The notes under the pieces are model-generated. The model was given only the letters and a program-made list of their open reading frames with translations. It ran no database searches and had not been told where the DNA came from. 64,000 nt of DNA from Acidobacteriota bacterium. GTDB lineage: Bacteria; Acidobacteriota; Thermoanaerobaculia; Multivoradales; Multivoraceae. The stretch's first letter is position 1. Each line of letters begins with the position of its first letter. The stretch is taken from assembly GCA_026707325.1 (NCBI GenBank), contig JAPOXA010000075.1, forward strand, positions 1 through 64,000, given 5' to 3'. Positions 53,762 to 62,764 of the stretch are shown here, one piece after another. A program made the translations under genes and the position numbers.

Positions 53762-55378
53762 CTAGCCGTTCCCGCGCAGGTCCTCGTAGTAGGCGTCGAA
53801 GGCGTCCAGCCGATCCTTGAGCAGGCCCTGGATGACGCCGATCTTGTCTCCCAGTTCAAGGACGCCGTCGGCTTCCGGGTCATAGACGGGCCAGTCGGGC
53901 AGACCGTCGCCATTGGGGTCGCCGGTGGCCGCGAAGTTCACCCAGTAGCTCGCCATCGTGTCCGCGAGCGCCCTGTCCGTTTCGTCCCAGGCGTGGTTGA
54001 AGGGGCCGATCTCGTCTCCCCCCAGTTCACGGGTCTTGTGCAGATTGTCGAACGCGTAGACGATCTCGGCTGCGTGGTACGAGCCGTAGGTTTCCGCTTC
54101 ATCCCACGGCGGTACGCGGGAGAAGTAGTACATCCGAACGGGCTTCTCGCCCGTGTGGCTCTGCAGTCTGGCCCAGGTGCGCATCTGCCAGGCGAAGAAC
54201 TGGTCGGCGGTGTTCTCGTAGGCTGCGACGCGTGCCTGGTCGTCGTCCTCGGCGGGGTAGACCGCGAACATCGCGCCGGCGTGTTCGCCATAGGTGTCCG
54301 AGAGCGACTGGCGGTAGTCGGCGACGGTGATGCCGGCAGGACCGGCGAACAGAGCGGTCCCCTCGTCGCTGTTGAAGCCGACGATTGTGTCGACGTCGTT
54401 CTGTTCGCCGGCCGCGAAGATGTCGTGGATGTCGTTCGGGAATACGTGGCCGTCGCGGATGCCCACGAAGATCGGCAGCTCGGAAGCGCCGGCTGCTTCG
54501 TAGACCTCCTCGACGGTGGCGGCGCGCATGGTCGTGAGGTCGCTCGCGCCGAGGCGCTCAGCGACGCGAGCCCCCTCGGACTCCGCGTCGCCTGGCTGCG
54601 GCATGGGCCAGAAGATGCCGCCGCTGTGGCCGATCGCGCGATGGAAGAGACCGGCAGCCAGGGGCGTCGCCGTCAGGTAGTTCACGCTCCAGGATCCCGC
54701 CGACTCGCCGAAGATCGCGACCCGGTCCGGGTCTCCGCCGAAGGAGGCGATGTTGGCCTGCACCCACTCGAGTGCGGCGACCTGGTCCAGGATGCCGTAG
54801 TTGCCCGATGCTCCCGTCTCGCTCTCGGCCGAGAGTTCCGCGTGGGCCAGGAAGCCCATCGGCCCGAGCCGGTAGTTGATCGTCACCAGTACGACGCCGC
54901 GGTTGGCCAGACTCTCGCCGTCGTACAGCAGCGTGCTGCCGGAGCCGGTCTGGAGGCCGCCGCCGTGGATCCACACCATGACCGGCAGGGCGGCTTCGGC
55001 GTGCTCGGCCCCGGTCCAGACGTTCAGGTAGAGGCAGTCCTCGCTGCGCTCGATGTCGCCGGAGTCGTAGAAGGACCCGGGCGGGGACAGGGGCTGCCAG
55101 CAGGAGGCGGAGAACTCCGTGGCGTCGCGGCCGCCCTGCCAGGCGTCGGCGGGTTGCGGCGGTTGCCAGCGAAGGTCGCCGACCGGCGGCGCCGCGAACG
55201 GGATGCCGGCGAACTTGAGGACTCCGGACTCGAGCGCCTGGCCCTCGACCACGCCGAGCTCCGTGTTCACGGTGGTGGTCAGCGGCTCGACCTGCTCGCC
55301 GCCGCAGGCAAACGTCAGTGCCAGGCCGGCACCCAGGATCGCTCCGCCGGCGCGGCGGGTTGTCGCTTTGGTCGACAT
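53762..55378 (-). CDS. Carboxylesterase type B, probable lipoprotein
   Basis: A 538-aa alpha/beta-hydrolase. The N-terminal LALTFACGG looks like a signal with a lipobox-like Cys at about residue 25. The oxyanion-hole motif is VMVWIHGGGLQ and the nucleophile elbow is FGESAGSWS; SEDCLYLNVWTG is the family's second signature. It probably hydrolyses esters at the cell surface or in the periplasm. It lies 4 bp downstream of msrB on the same strand, so the two are cotranscribed. Confidence 0.9.
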   Translation of the reverse strand: MSTKATTRRAGGAILGAGLALTFACGGEQVEPLTTTVNTELGVVEGQALESGVLKFAGIPFAAPPVGDLRWQPPQPADAWQGGRDATEFSASCWQPLSPPGSFYDSGDIERSEDCLYLNVWTGAEHAEAALPVMVWIHGGGLQTGSGSTLLYDGESLANRGVVLVTINYRLGPMGFLAHAELSAESETGASGNYGILDQVAALEWVQANIASFGGDPDRVAIFGESAGSWSVNYLTATPLAAGLFHRAIGHSGGIFWPMPQPGDAESEGARVAERLGASDLTTMRAATVEEVYEAAGASELPIFVGIRDGHVFPNDIHDIFAAGEQNDVDTIVGFNSDEGTALFAGPAGITVADYRQSLSDTYGEHAGAMFAVYPAEDDDQARVAAYENTADQFFAWQMRTWARLQSHTGEKPVRMYYFSRVPPWDEAETYGSYHAAEIVYAFDNLHKTRELGGDEIGPFNHAWDETDRALADTMASYWVNFAATGDPNGDGLPDWPVYDPEADGVLELGDKIGVIQGLLKDRLDAFDAYYEDLRGNG

Positions 55379-55382
55379 CGTT

Positions 55383-55844
55383 TCAGTCCTCCCTGCCTGG
55401 GATGTTGAGTCCTGTCTCCGGGTCGTTTCCCGGCGCCGGCCTGAAGCGCAGGGCGACGCCGTTGTTGCAGTAGCGCAGACCGGTTGGCGCCGGCCCGTCG
55501 CTGAAGACGTGGCCCTGGTGCCCGCCGCAGCGAGAGCAGTGGTACTCGGTTCGCGGAACGATCAGCCTGAAGTCCCGCTTCGTGTCGACGGCGCCGGCGA
55601 TGGGCTCGAAGAAACTGGGCCAGCCCGTGCCGCTGTCGAACTTCGTATCCGACCGGAATAGCTCTGCGCCGCAGCCGGCGCAGAGGAAGACGCCGCTTCG
55701 GTGCTCCTGGTTGAGCGCCGACGTGAAGGGAGGTTCGGTTGCCTCCCGCCGCAGGACCCGAAACTCGTCGCTGCCGAGTCTTGCCCGCCATTCGGATTCG
55801 GGGAGGTCGAGCCGGCGGCTCGCACGGCGATCCTCGGTCGTCAT
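55383..55844 (-). CDS. msrB: Peptide-methionine (R)-S-oxide reductase
   Basis: A 153-aa enzyme that reduces R-methionine sulfoxide in proteins. Zinc-binding CxxC pairs (CAGCGAEL and CSRCGGHQG), the GWPSFFEPI loop and the catalytic Cys in RYCNNGVALRF are all visible. The usual INSAAL sequence is replaced by NNGVAL. ATG at 55844 is just 27 bp from the divergently transcribed selenoprotein gene. The carboxylesterase gene follows in the same operon. Confidence 0.95.
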   Translation of the reverse strand: MTTEDRRASRRLDLPESEWRARLGSDEFRVLRREATEPPFTSALNQEHRSGVFLCAGCGAELFRSDTKFDSGTGWPSFFEPIAGAVDTKRDFRLIVPRTEYHCSRCGGHQGHVFSDGPAPTGLRYCNNGVALRFRPAPGNDPETGLNIPGRED

Positions 55845-55871
55845 GCCGCCGGCATCCTATCTTGGGTCAGA

Positions 55872-56777
55872 ATGGACGCCATGACGACACGACGACCGCC
55901 GGTGGACCACATCGTTCGTACCCGCGACCTCTACTCGAGCCTGGGCCACGATCCCTATCGGTGGGTGCGCAACGATGGCTCGCCTCCGTGGACCGAGCTC
56001 CGGAAGCCCCTCCGGGAGTGTCGAGTTGGGCTGGTTGGCTCCGGTGGCGTGTACCGGGCGGGGCAGGTCGCCTTCCATCATCGGGACGACATCTCGCTGC
56101 GTGTGATCGATACGTCGGTTCCCGTCTCGGAACTGCGGACGAGCCACTTCGCCTACGACCAGACCGATGCGCGTATCGACCCGAACGTCGTCTTCCCGGT
56201 CGACACGCTGCACACGCTCGTTGCCGAGGGCGTGATCGGCGAACTGTCGCCGCGCGCCTACGCCTTCATGGGGGGGATCTACTCGGCCCGCCGCGTTCGG
56301 GACGTGCTGGCGCCGGAGATCAGCCGCCGTCTCGCGGAGGACCAGGTTGACCTGGCGTTGCTGGTCCCCGTGTGACCGGTCTGCCATCAGTCCGTGGGAC
56401 TGATAGCGCGGCGGGTCGAGGCGGATGGGATTCCGACCACGTCGCTGACCTCCGCTCTCTCGATCACCCGCTCGGTCGATCCTCCGCGCGCCGTCTTCCT
56501 CGACTACCCCCTCGGTCACACGGCGGGGAAGGCGAAGGATCCGGAGCAGCAGCGGGAGGTCGTCGCCGCCGCGCTCGCGGCCGTGGACGAGCTGGAGCAG
56601 CCGGGTGCGGTGAAGATGCTGCCGTACCGTTGGTCGCGCGACGACGACTGGAAACGCGAGACGATGCTGGGCGGTGACGCCCGGAGCCATCGCTCGAGCA
56701 GCCCGGAGTACCAGTGCGAAGCCGACCGGGCGCTCGCGGTGGCCGCCGGGGACTGTCCGACCTGCGTCTTTCTGTGA
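55872..56777 (+). CDS. Selenoprotein of the glycine/betaine reductase GrdB-like family (in-frame UGA = Sec)
   Basis: A 301-aa protein if UGA at 56373-56375 is read as selenocysteine (residue 168 from ATG 55872; 165 from ATG 55881). Coding continues in the same frame on both sides: LALLVPV, U, then PVCHQSVGLIARRVEADG, giving a U-x-x-C redox motif, and ending at a normal TGA at 56775. The protein resembles the GrdB-like redox family (GSGGVYRAGQVAFHHRDD, FLDYPLGHTAGK). A hairpin typical of a bacterial SECIS follows the UGA. Its substrate is not known. It is divergent from msrB. Read conventionally, it would be called as two truncated ORFs. Confidence 0.85.
56386..56404 (+). promoter_or_regulatory. 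Bacterial SECIS-like hairpin directing Sec insertion at UGA 56373
   Basis: ATCAGTCC (56386-56393) pairs perfectly with GGACTGAT (56397-56404), leaving a GTG loop. The apical loop begins 18 nt after the UGA, within the 16-37 nt window known for bacterial SECIS elements, and its first base is G as required. After a C-A mismatch the stem can extend by three pairs below. It lies inside the coding sequence. Confidence 0.8.
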
Positions 56778-56780
56778 GGT

Positions 56781-56819
56781 GGCGCCGGGCGGTGCAACAC
56801 GCTTGCACCACCCGGCGCC
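56781..56819 (+). terminator. 17-bp stem-loop after the selenoprotein gene
   Basis: GGCGCCGGGCGGTGCAA (56781-56797) pairs with TTGCACCACCCGGCGCC (56803-56819) with a single C-A mismatch and a CACGC loop. It begins 3 bases after the stop, so it should end or stabilise the selenoprotein transcript. There is no T-run. Confidence 0.6.
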
Positions 56820-56820
56820 G

Positions 56821-56860
56821 AACGGGTCCGTGCCTTGCCCCTTTAGGGCACGAACCCGTT
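56821..56860 (+). terminator. Second stem-loop in tandem
   Basis: AACGGGTCCGTGCC (56821-56834) pairs with GGCACGAACCCGTT (56847-56860) with one mismatch and a 12-base loop. It follows the first hairpin after one base. The remainder of the 213-bp gap to 56991 contains a T-arm-like GGTTCGACC stretch but no gene that I could recognise. Confidence 0.5.
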
Positions 56861-56991
56861 ACATATGTACGAACGGAAACCGCCGGGGTTCGACCCGGAT
56901 TCCAGATTCTCGCCGCAGGGGGGAGGCCAGTGGCCTGACTTCCGTCTGACGGGAATCTGACCGGCGCCCCCCCGGCGCTCCTGCCAGGTCC

Positions 56992-57345
56992 TCAGAACGG
57001 CTTGTACAACGAAAGGTACGCAGCGACCGCTGCCAGTAGCGGCAGGATGACGACCAGGGGCTTGGCCAGGGCCTGGTGACGATATGGCAGTGTCAGGGCG
57101 GCGCCGAAGCACAACCAGATGACCAGCTTCACCCAGGCCCAACCGGGCAGGCTGGCGCCTAGCATGCCGAAACCGGCCACGATGCTCAGGATCAGGCCGA
57201 CTCCGTGCATGGCGGCAAGCAGACCGCGCAGTTGGTTGTCCTCCCGGCGACCGCCGTTCGCGGCATGCACCGCGACGCCGCCCGCCGCGGCGAGAACCAT
57301 TAGCGCTCCCAGCACGTGCAGGAGCTTGTAGACCATGTAGGGCAC
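56992..57345 (-). CDS. Small four-helix membrane protein, hypothetical
   Basis: A 117-aa protein with four hydrophobic helices (about 5-27, 42-63, 67-86, 95-114) and short loops. The pattern [18 protein letters not shown] and [13 protein letters not shown] resembles small integral proteins of the SirB/DUF-type membrane families, but no firm family was identified. ATG at 57345 is used. It faces the selenoprotein gene from the other side of the hairpin region and is divergent from the MIOX gene with a 56-bp gap. Confidence 0.65.
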   Translation of the reverse strand: MPYMVYKLLHVLGALMVLAAAGGVAVHAANGGRREDNQLRGLLAAMHGVGLILSIVAGFGMLGASLPGWAWVKLVIWLCFGAALTLPYRHQALAKPLVVILPLLAAVAAYLSLYKPF

Positions 57346-57401
57346 TCTCGGGTCGGGTCCTCCCCATGTTGGTGGGGCGTCTGCCTGTTAGCGTATCGCC
57401 A

Positions 57402-58253
57402 ATGGAGCCGCTTGAGCGACTCGACGACTGGGACGACTTCGTTGCCGAGCTCTACCCGACGCCGGTGGAGTCGGGCGGCAAGCGGCGGGAGGACTACCGG
57501 GACTTCGAGGCGCCTCCGCGCGACACCGTGCGCGAGTTCTACCGGCTGAACCACCGCCACCAGACCTGGGACTTCGTCCAGGACAAGAAGGCGGAGTACC
57601 TCACACTCGACCGCGCCGAGCTGTCGGCCTGGGAGGCGCTGGAGTTTCTGAACACCCTGGTTGACGACTCGGACCCCGATCTGGACCTCTCGCAGCTCGA
57701 TCACCTGCTGCAGACGGCCGAGGCGATCCGGGCCGACGGACACCCCGACTGGTTCGTGCTGGTCGGACTCGTACACGACCTGGGCAAGGTCCTTTGCCTG
57801 TGGGGCGAACCGCAGTGGGCCGTGGTCGGCGACACCTTCCCGGTCGGCTGCGCGTTCTCGGACCGGATCGTCTATCCGGAGCTGTTCGAGGGCAACCCGG
57901 ACACCGCGAATGCCACGTACTCGACGCCGCTCGGGGTGTACGAACCGGGCTGCGGTCTGGACCAGGTTTACCTGTCCTGGGGGCACGACGAGTACCTCTA
58001 CCAGGTGCTCAGCGACTACCTGCCGGAGCCGGCCCTCTACATGATCCGGTACCACTCCTTCTACGCCTGCCACCGCGAAGGCGCGTACCGGGAGTTGATG
58101 AACGACCGCGACCGCGAGATGTTCGCCTGGGTGCGGCTCTTCAACGGCTACGACCTGTACTCCAAGAGCGACAAGCCGCCGGACGCCGCCGAGCTGCGGC
58201 CGTACTACCAGGGCCTGATCGACCGCTACCTGCCGGCGAAGCTGAACCTGTAG
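57402..58253 (+). CDS. Inositol oxygenase (MIOX) family protein
   Basis: A 283-aa HD-like di-iron oxygenase that converts myo-inositol to D-glucuronate in characterised members. Ligand motifs correspond to the family: His101 ([12 protein letters not shown]), His125-Asp126 ([10 protein letters not shown]), His in [10 protein letters not shown], His in RYHSFYACH and Asp in [12 protein letters not shown] at 57402 ([10 protein letters not shown]) is preferred over 57366. MIOX is mostly eukaryotic and patchy in bacteria. A binding-protein-dependent sugar transporter lies 3.5 kb downstream, but no glucuronate pathway genes are present here. Confidence 0.9.
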   Translation: MEPLERLDDWDDFVAELYPTPVESGGKRREDYRDFEAPPRDTVREFYRLNHRHQTWDFVQDKKAEYLTLDRAELSAWEALEFLNTLVDDSDPDLDLSQLDHLLQTAEAIRADGHPDWFVLVGLVHDLGKVLCLWGEPQWAVVGDTFPVGCAFSDRIVYPELFEGNPDTANATYSTPLGVYEPGCGLDQVYLSWGHDEYLYQVLSDYLPEPALYMIRYHSFYACHREGAYRELMNDRDREMFAWVRLFNGYDLYSKSDKPPDAAELRPYYQGLIDRYLPAKLNL

Positions 58254-58272
58254 CGCGCGGCGGCGGCAGCGA

Positions 58273-59715
58273 CTACTCGAAGCGCATCAGCGCCGCCACC
58301 GCGAGGATGAGCATCGCGACGACGTAGAGCTTGACCATCGCCGGCAGGATGAAGCGCAGCCAGCGCTGGTAGGGGATGCGGGCGAGCAGCAGCATGCCCA
58401 TGAGCAGGGCGTTCGTCGGCACGATCAGGTTCATCAGTCCGTCGCCGAGCTGGTAGGCGAGCACCGAAGTCTCGCGGCCGACGCCGGTGAGGTCCGCGAG
58501 CGGCGCCATGATCGGCATCGTCACGTAGGCCTGTCCGCTGCCCGAGGGGATGAGGAAGTTGCAGACGCTCTGCACCGCCAGCATGCCCCAGGCGGAGACG
58601 ACGGCGGCGCCGGCACCCAGGCCCTCCGCCCGCTGGAGCAGTGAGGCGATGCCGTGGATCACGGTGTCGATCACCCGGGCGTCCGAGAGCACGACCTCGA
58701 TCGTGCGCGCGAAGCCGATGAGCAGAGCGGTGCCGGTCAGCTCGGCGGCGCCGCTGGTGAAGGCCCTGGCGGTCCGGTTCGCCGACACCCGCCCCAGGGC
58801 GGCCGAGATGATCGTCACGCCCAGGAAGAGGGCCGCGAGCTCGACCAGGTACCAGCCGTGCGTGTTGACGCCCCAGATGAAGACGCAGATCATCGCGGCG
58901 AACGAGACGAGGATGCCGAGCCGCGCCGGCGTCAGGTCGGCGGCGCTCAGTTCGTGCGCGCCGCCTGTGTAGTCGATGTCGCGCACGAGGCTGCGTTCCG
59001 GGTCGTCTTCGATGCGGCGCGCGTAGCGCAGGATGTGGTGGACGCCGATCACCAGCATTCCCGCCAGCAGCGCCCAGCGAAGCCCGAAACCGGTGCTCGG
59101 ATCCTGGCCGGCGATGTCCTTGGCGATCATCACGGTGAAAGGGTTGATGGCCGCCGTGCCGTAGCCGATGCCGGCGCCCAGGTAGACCATGCCCAGCGCC
59201 ACCACGGCGTCCATCTTGAGCGCGATGCACATGGCGACCAGGATCGGCACGAAGGGCATGTACTCCTCTGCCATGCCGATCGTCGACGAGCCGACGGCGA
59301 ACAGGGTGGTCATGCCGCCGACGAGCAGGATCGGCCGCCCTCCAAGGGCCCTGATCGCGGCGCCGATCGCCGCGTCGATCGCGCCGGTGGCGCGAATGAC
59401 CCCGATCGCGCCGCCGACCAGGAAGACGAAGAAGATGATCTCCGCCGCGGCTTCGAGCCCGCGCGGCACCTTGGTGAGGGCGGCGTGCCACGGCAGGGGC
59501 GCGGCTTCCACCGCGTGGTACGTGCCGGCCAGCACCTGCCGGCCCTCGCGTTCGTACTCGCCGGCCGGCAGCAGGTAGGTCAGCACCTGCGCGGCCACGA
59601 TCATCGCGAAGATGAGGACGAGGGCTTCGGGGAACCCATGCGGCGCGTCCCGCGCCGCATGCGAACCACTCGCCGGGCGCGGCTGCGGCGCACGGCGGCT
59701 GGCCTTGTTGCTCAT
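58273..59715 (-). CDS. YfcC-family (DcuC/AbgT-like) membrane transporter
   Basis: A 480-aa polytopic protein with about 12 helices. The segments [37 protein letters not shown] and [21 protein letters not shown] identify the YfcC-type ion-transporter family (COG1288), suggested to carry dicarboxylates or basic amino acids. The first 27 residues are a basic cytoplasmic tail. Substrate is unknown. The fused oligopeptide ABC ATPase gene lies upstream on the same strand, with a 34-bp gap. Confidence 0.85.
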   Translation of the reverse strand: MSNKASRRAPQPRPASGSHAARDAPHGFPEALVLIFAMIVAAQVLTYLLPAGEYEREGRQVLAGTYHAVEAAPLPWHAALTKVPRGLEAAAEIIFFVFLVGGAIGVIRATGAIDAAIGAAIRALGGRPILLVGGMTTLFAVGSSTIGMAEEYMPFVPILVAMCIALKMDAVVALGMVYLGAGIGYGTAAINPFTVMIAKDIAGQDPSTGFGLRWALLAGMLVIGVHHILRYARRIEDDPERSLVRDIDYTGGAHELSAADLTPARLGILVSFAAMICVFIWGVNTHGWYLVELAALFLGVTIISAALGRVSANRTARAFTSGAAELTGTALLIGFARTIEVVLSDARVIDTVIHGIASLLQRAEGLGAGAAVVSAWGMLAVQSVCNFLIPSGSGQAYVTMPIMAPLADLTGVGRETSVLAYQLGDGLMNLIVPTNALLMGMLLLARIPYQRWLRFILPAMVKLYVVAMLILAVAALMRFE

Positions 59716-59749
59716 CTCGGTGCTTCCTCGGCCCGGCTCGACCGGCGAA

Positions 59750-61645
59750 TCAGTGGACCAGGCGCCTGCTTCGCGCTTCTCTCCGCTGATGCTGGCGACG
59801 TTCGATGTTGGCGATCGTGTCGTCGGGGACGGCTTCGATCAGGCGTCGCGTGTAGTCCTCGCGGGGCGCTGCGTAGATCGCCTCCGACGGCCCCTGTTCG
59901 ACGATCTTGCCGTCGAGCATGACCGCCATCATGTCGGACATGAACTTGACCACCGACAGGTCATGGCTGATGAAGATGTAGGTCAGGTCCCGCTCCTCCT
60001 GGAGGTCCTTGAGCAGATTGAGCACCTGGGCCTGCACCGAAACGTCGAGCGCGGAGACCGATTCGTCGCAGATGATCAGCCTGGGCTGAACCGCCAGCGC
60101 GCGGGCAACGGATATCCGCTGGCGCTGGCCGCCGGAGAACTCGTGCGGGTAGCGCCGCAGATGGCCGGTCTCCATGCCGACCTCCTCGAGCAGCCGGGCC
60201 GCGCGGGCGCGGCGGTCGCTGCGGCTGTCGCCGATCCGGTGGATCGCCATCGCCTCGCTGAGCATCGCCTCGACCGTCATCCGCGGGTTGAGCGACGAGT
60301 AGGGATCCTGGAGGATGATCTGCATCTGCCCGCGCAGCGCCCGCAGGCGACCCGACGGGATCGCCGTGACGTCCTGGTCCTCGAACCGCACCGTCCCGGC
60401 CGTGATGTCGATCAGGCGCAGCAGGGCCAGGCCGGTCGTCGTTTTGCCGCAGCCTGATTCTCCCACCAGCCCGAGCGTCTGGCCGGGATAGACGTCGAAG
60501 GAGATGCCGTCGACGGCCTTGACGTCGCCCACCTGCCGGCGCAGGAAGCCGCTCCGGATCGGGTAGTAGACCTTGAGGTCGCGCACCGCGAGCAACGGTT
60601 CCGTGTCTTCCGGCACGAGCTCGCCGGGTCCCGGATCCTCCGCGTAGCCCAGGCTGTCGAGCGCCGCGCGCGGATGGAGCAGGCGTCCGCGTCCGCGTCC
60701 GACGAGTTCGTTCAGCGACTCCTCGGTGATCTCGCGTTCGGTGATTCGGATCTCGCCTTCGTCGTCGTCCTCCTCCACGTCCATGAAGTCGGCGACGGTG
60801 GGAAGGCGCCGAAAGTCGCGGTCCAGGTGCGGCCGGCAGGCGAGCAGCCCCTTCGTGTAGGGATGCCGCGGGTTGTTGAACACTTCGGTCACCCGGCCGC
60901 GTTCGACGATCCGGCCGCGGAACATGACGGCGATGCGGTCGGCGATCTCGGCGATCACCCCCAGGTCGTGGCTGATGAACAGGATGGACATGCCGCGCTC
61001 GTCGCGCAGGCGGCGGATCAGGTCGAGGATCTGGGCCTGGATCGTGACGTCGAGCGCGGTCGTCGGCTCGTCGGCGATCAGGAGCTTCGGATTGCACGAC
61101 AGGGCCATGGCGATCATCACCCGCTGCTTCTGCCCGCCCGACATCTCGTGGGGATAGTTGTCCACGCGGCGTTCCGGTTCCGGGATGCCGACTTCCTCGA
61201 ACAGCTCGATCGTCCGGCGGCGCGCTTCCTGGCGGTTCATCCCGAGATGGACGCGGAGCGCTTCCCCGACCTGGTCGCCGACCCGGAAGACGGGGTTCAG
61301 CGAAGTGCCCGGCTCCTGGAAGATCATCCCGATGTCCTTGCCGCGCAGGTCCCGCATCTCGCGGTTCGGCAGGTGAATCAGGTCGCGGCCGAAGTACGCG
61401 ATCTCCCCGGTTTCGATGTTCGCGGTGCTCTCGAGCAGGCGCATCACCGACAGCGAGGTCACCGACTTGCCCGAACCCGATTCGCCGACGAGGCCGAGCG
61501 TTTCGCCCTCCTCGATGGTCAGGTCGATGTCGTCGACCGCGCGGACCGTCTCGCGCTTGCCGTGGAACCAGGTTCGCAGCTCGCGGATCTGGAGCAGGGG
61601 CGGCGCCGAGTCGGTCGTTGGTGCGCGAGCAGGCGTGTCCGTCAT
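59750..61645 (-). CDS. Fused oligopeptide/dipeptide ABC ATPase (DppD-DppF type)
   Basis: A 631-aa protein carrying two complete ABC domains. The first, about residues 17-265, has [19 protein letters not shown] and [12 protein letters not shown]. The second, about 347-595, has [20 protein letters not shown] and [11 protein letters not shown]. Between them is an acidic linker ([11 protein letters not shown]). It energises uptake of peptides or nickel-type substrates, but no dpp permease or binding-protein genes are in the window, so its partners must be encoded elsewhere. ATG at 61645 is used. Confidence 0.9.
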   Translation of the reverse strand: MTDTPARAPTTDSAPPLLQIRELRTWFHGKRETVRAVDDIDLTIEEGETLGLVGESGSGKSVTSLSVMRLLESTANIETGEIAYFGRDLIHLPNREMRDLRGKDIGMIFQEPGTSLNPVFRVGDQVGEALRVHLGMNRQEARRRTIELFEEVGIPEPERRVDNYPHEMSGGQKQRVMIAMALSCNPKLLIADEPTTALDVTIQAQILDLIRRLRDERGMSILFISHDLGVIAEIADRIAVMFRGRIVERGRVTEVFNNPRHPYTKGLLACRPHLDRDFRRLPTVADFMDVEEDDDEGEIRITEREITEESLNELVGRGRGRLLHPRAALDSLGYAEDPGPGELVPEDTEPLLAVRDLKVYYPIRSGFLRRQVGDVKAVDGISFDVYPGQTLGLVGESGCGKTTTGLALLRLIDITAGTVRFEDQDVTAIPSGRLRALRGQMQIILQDPYSSLNPRMTVEAMLSEAMAIHRIGDSRSDRRARAARLLEEVGMETGHLRRYPHEFSGGQRQRISVARALAVQPRLIICDESVSALDVSVQAQVLNLLKDLQEERDLTYIFISHDLSVVKFMSDMMAVMLDGKIVEQGPSEAIYAAPREDYTRRLIEAVPDDTIANIERRQHQRREARSRRLVH

Positions 61646-61766
61646 TGCTGCGACTCTATCCGGGTGTCGGAGGGGACATGCCGAACGGGGTGGCGCCGTG
61701 TCACAATCGGCCGTTCACGGGCTACCAGGGCGTTGGAGGAGAAACTGGGATGATGGGGAAGGGATC

Positions 61767-62747
61767 GTGAACCGGGCGCTGGCGGGGACCCTCGCGGTTG
61801 TACTCGTCTTCGCGCTGGGCGCGTGTGGCGGCGCGGACCCGGGCGCGGGTGAAGGCGGTGAAGACACCGCCGCGCGGGGCACGATCGGCTTCTCCGCGAT
61901 GACGCTGAAGAACCCGTTCTTCAAGATCATCGCGGACACGATGACCGCGGAGGCCGAACGCCACGGCTTCGACGTGGTGGTCACCGATGCCGAGCGGGAC
62001 GTGAACCGCCAGTCGCAGCAGGTCGACAACTTCCTGGCCTCCGGCGTCGCCGCGATCGTCCTCAACCCGGTGGACCGGATCGCCATCGGCCCGGCGGTCC
62101 GGCGGGCGAACGAAGCCGGCGTGCCGGTGTTCACGTCCGATCTCCAGGCCGTCGCCGAGGGAGTCGAGATCGCCGGTCACGTCGGCACCGACAACTACCA
62201 GGGCGGGCTGCTTGCCGGCGAGGCGATGATCGAGGCGCTCGGCGAGGCCGGCGGCCAGGTGCTGGTGCTGCATTTCAAGCAGGCCAACTCCTGCGTCCTC
62301 CGCGTGGACGGCTTCCGCCACGCGATCGGGGAGTACAACCGGGATCGGACCGAGGGCCGGATCGAGATCGTCGCCGAGCTCGAAGGCGGCGGTCTGCGCG
62401 ACGAGGGTTACCGGGCGATGGCGGACGGCATCCAGGCCTATCCCGACCTCGCCGGCGTGTTCGCGATCAACGATCCCTCGGCGCTCGGCGCGCGCACCGC
62501 GCTCGAGCAGGCCGGACGCGCCGACCAGGTGAAGATCGTGGGCTTCGACGGTGAGCTCGCGGGCAAGCAGGCGATCCGGGACGGCAAGATCTACGCTGAC
62601 CCGATCCAGTATCCGGACCGGATGGGGGTCATGACGGTGCGGAACATCGTGAGCTATCTCGACGGCGAGGACTTCGAGCGCGTCCACCTGATCCCGACGG
62701 CGCTCTACCGGCAGGCCGACGCCGAGCAGGATCCGGCACTCGACTGA
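61767..62747 (+). CDS. Sugar ABC transporter substrate-binding lipoprotein (RbsB-like)
   Basis: A 326-aa periplasmic binding protein. GTG at 61767 with GGGGAAGGG upstream starts a lipoprotein signal (LVFALGACGG, Cys about residue 21). The binding fold begins with GTIGFSAMTLKNPFFKI, followed by VVVTDAERDVNRQSQQVDNF and ILNPVDRIAIGPAVRRANEAG-like hinge segments, typical of the ribose/pentose class (COG1879). The RbsA-like ATPase gene follows after 17 bp. The ligand may be a pentose, hexose or cyclitol such as inositol, the substrate of the MIOX enzyme nearby. Confidence 0.9.
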   Translation: MNRALAGTLAVVLVFALGACGGADPGAGEGGEDTAARGTIGFSAMTLKNPFFKIIADTMTAEAERHGFDVVVTDAERDVNRQSQQVDNFLASGVAAIVLNPVDRIAIGPAVRRANEAGVPVFTSDLQAVAEGVEIAGHVGTDNYQGGLLAGEAMIEALGEAGGQVLVLHFKQANSCVLRVDGFRHAIGEYNRDRTEGRIEIVAELEGGGLRDEGYRAMADGIQAYPDLAGVFAINDPSALGARTALEQAGRADQVKIVGFDGELAGKQAIRDGKIYADPIQYPDRMGVMTVRNIVSYLDGEDFERVHLIPTALYRQADAEQDPALD

Positions 62748-62764
62748 AGACGGCGCACAGCCAC

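Noticed and set aside
56376..56777. Reading the UGA at 56373 as a true stop, giving a pseudogene plus a second ORF from 56394
   Set aside because: The frame is maintained across the UGA, the residues after it are family-like, there is no ribosome site for the second ORF, and a SECIS-like hairpin is correctly placed.
56878..56915. tRNA-like T-arm (GGGGTTCGACCCGG) downstream of the selenoprotein, possibly selC
   Set aside because: No matching acceptor stem, D-arm or UCA anticodon loop could be placed upstream at the right distance; the stretch is probably just GC-rich intergenic sequence.
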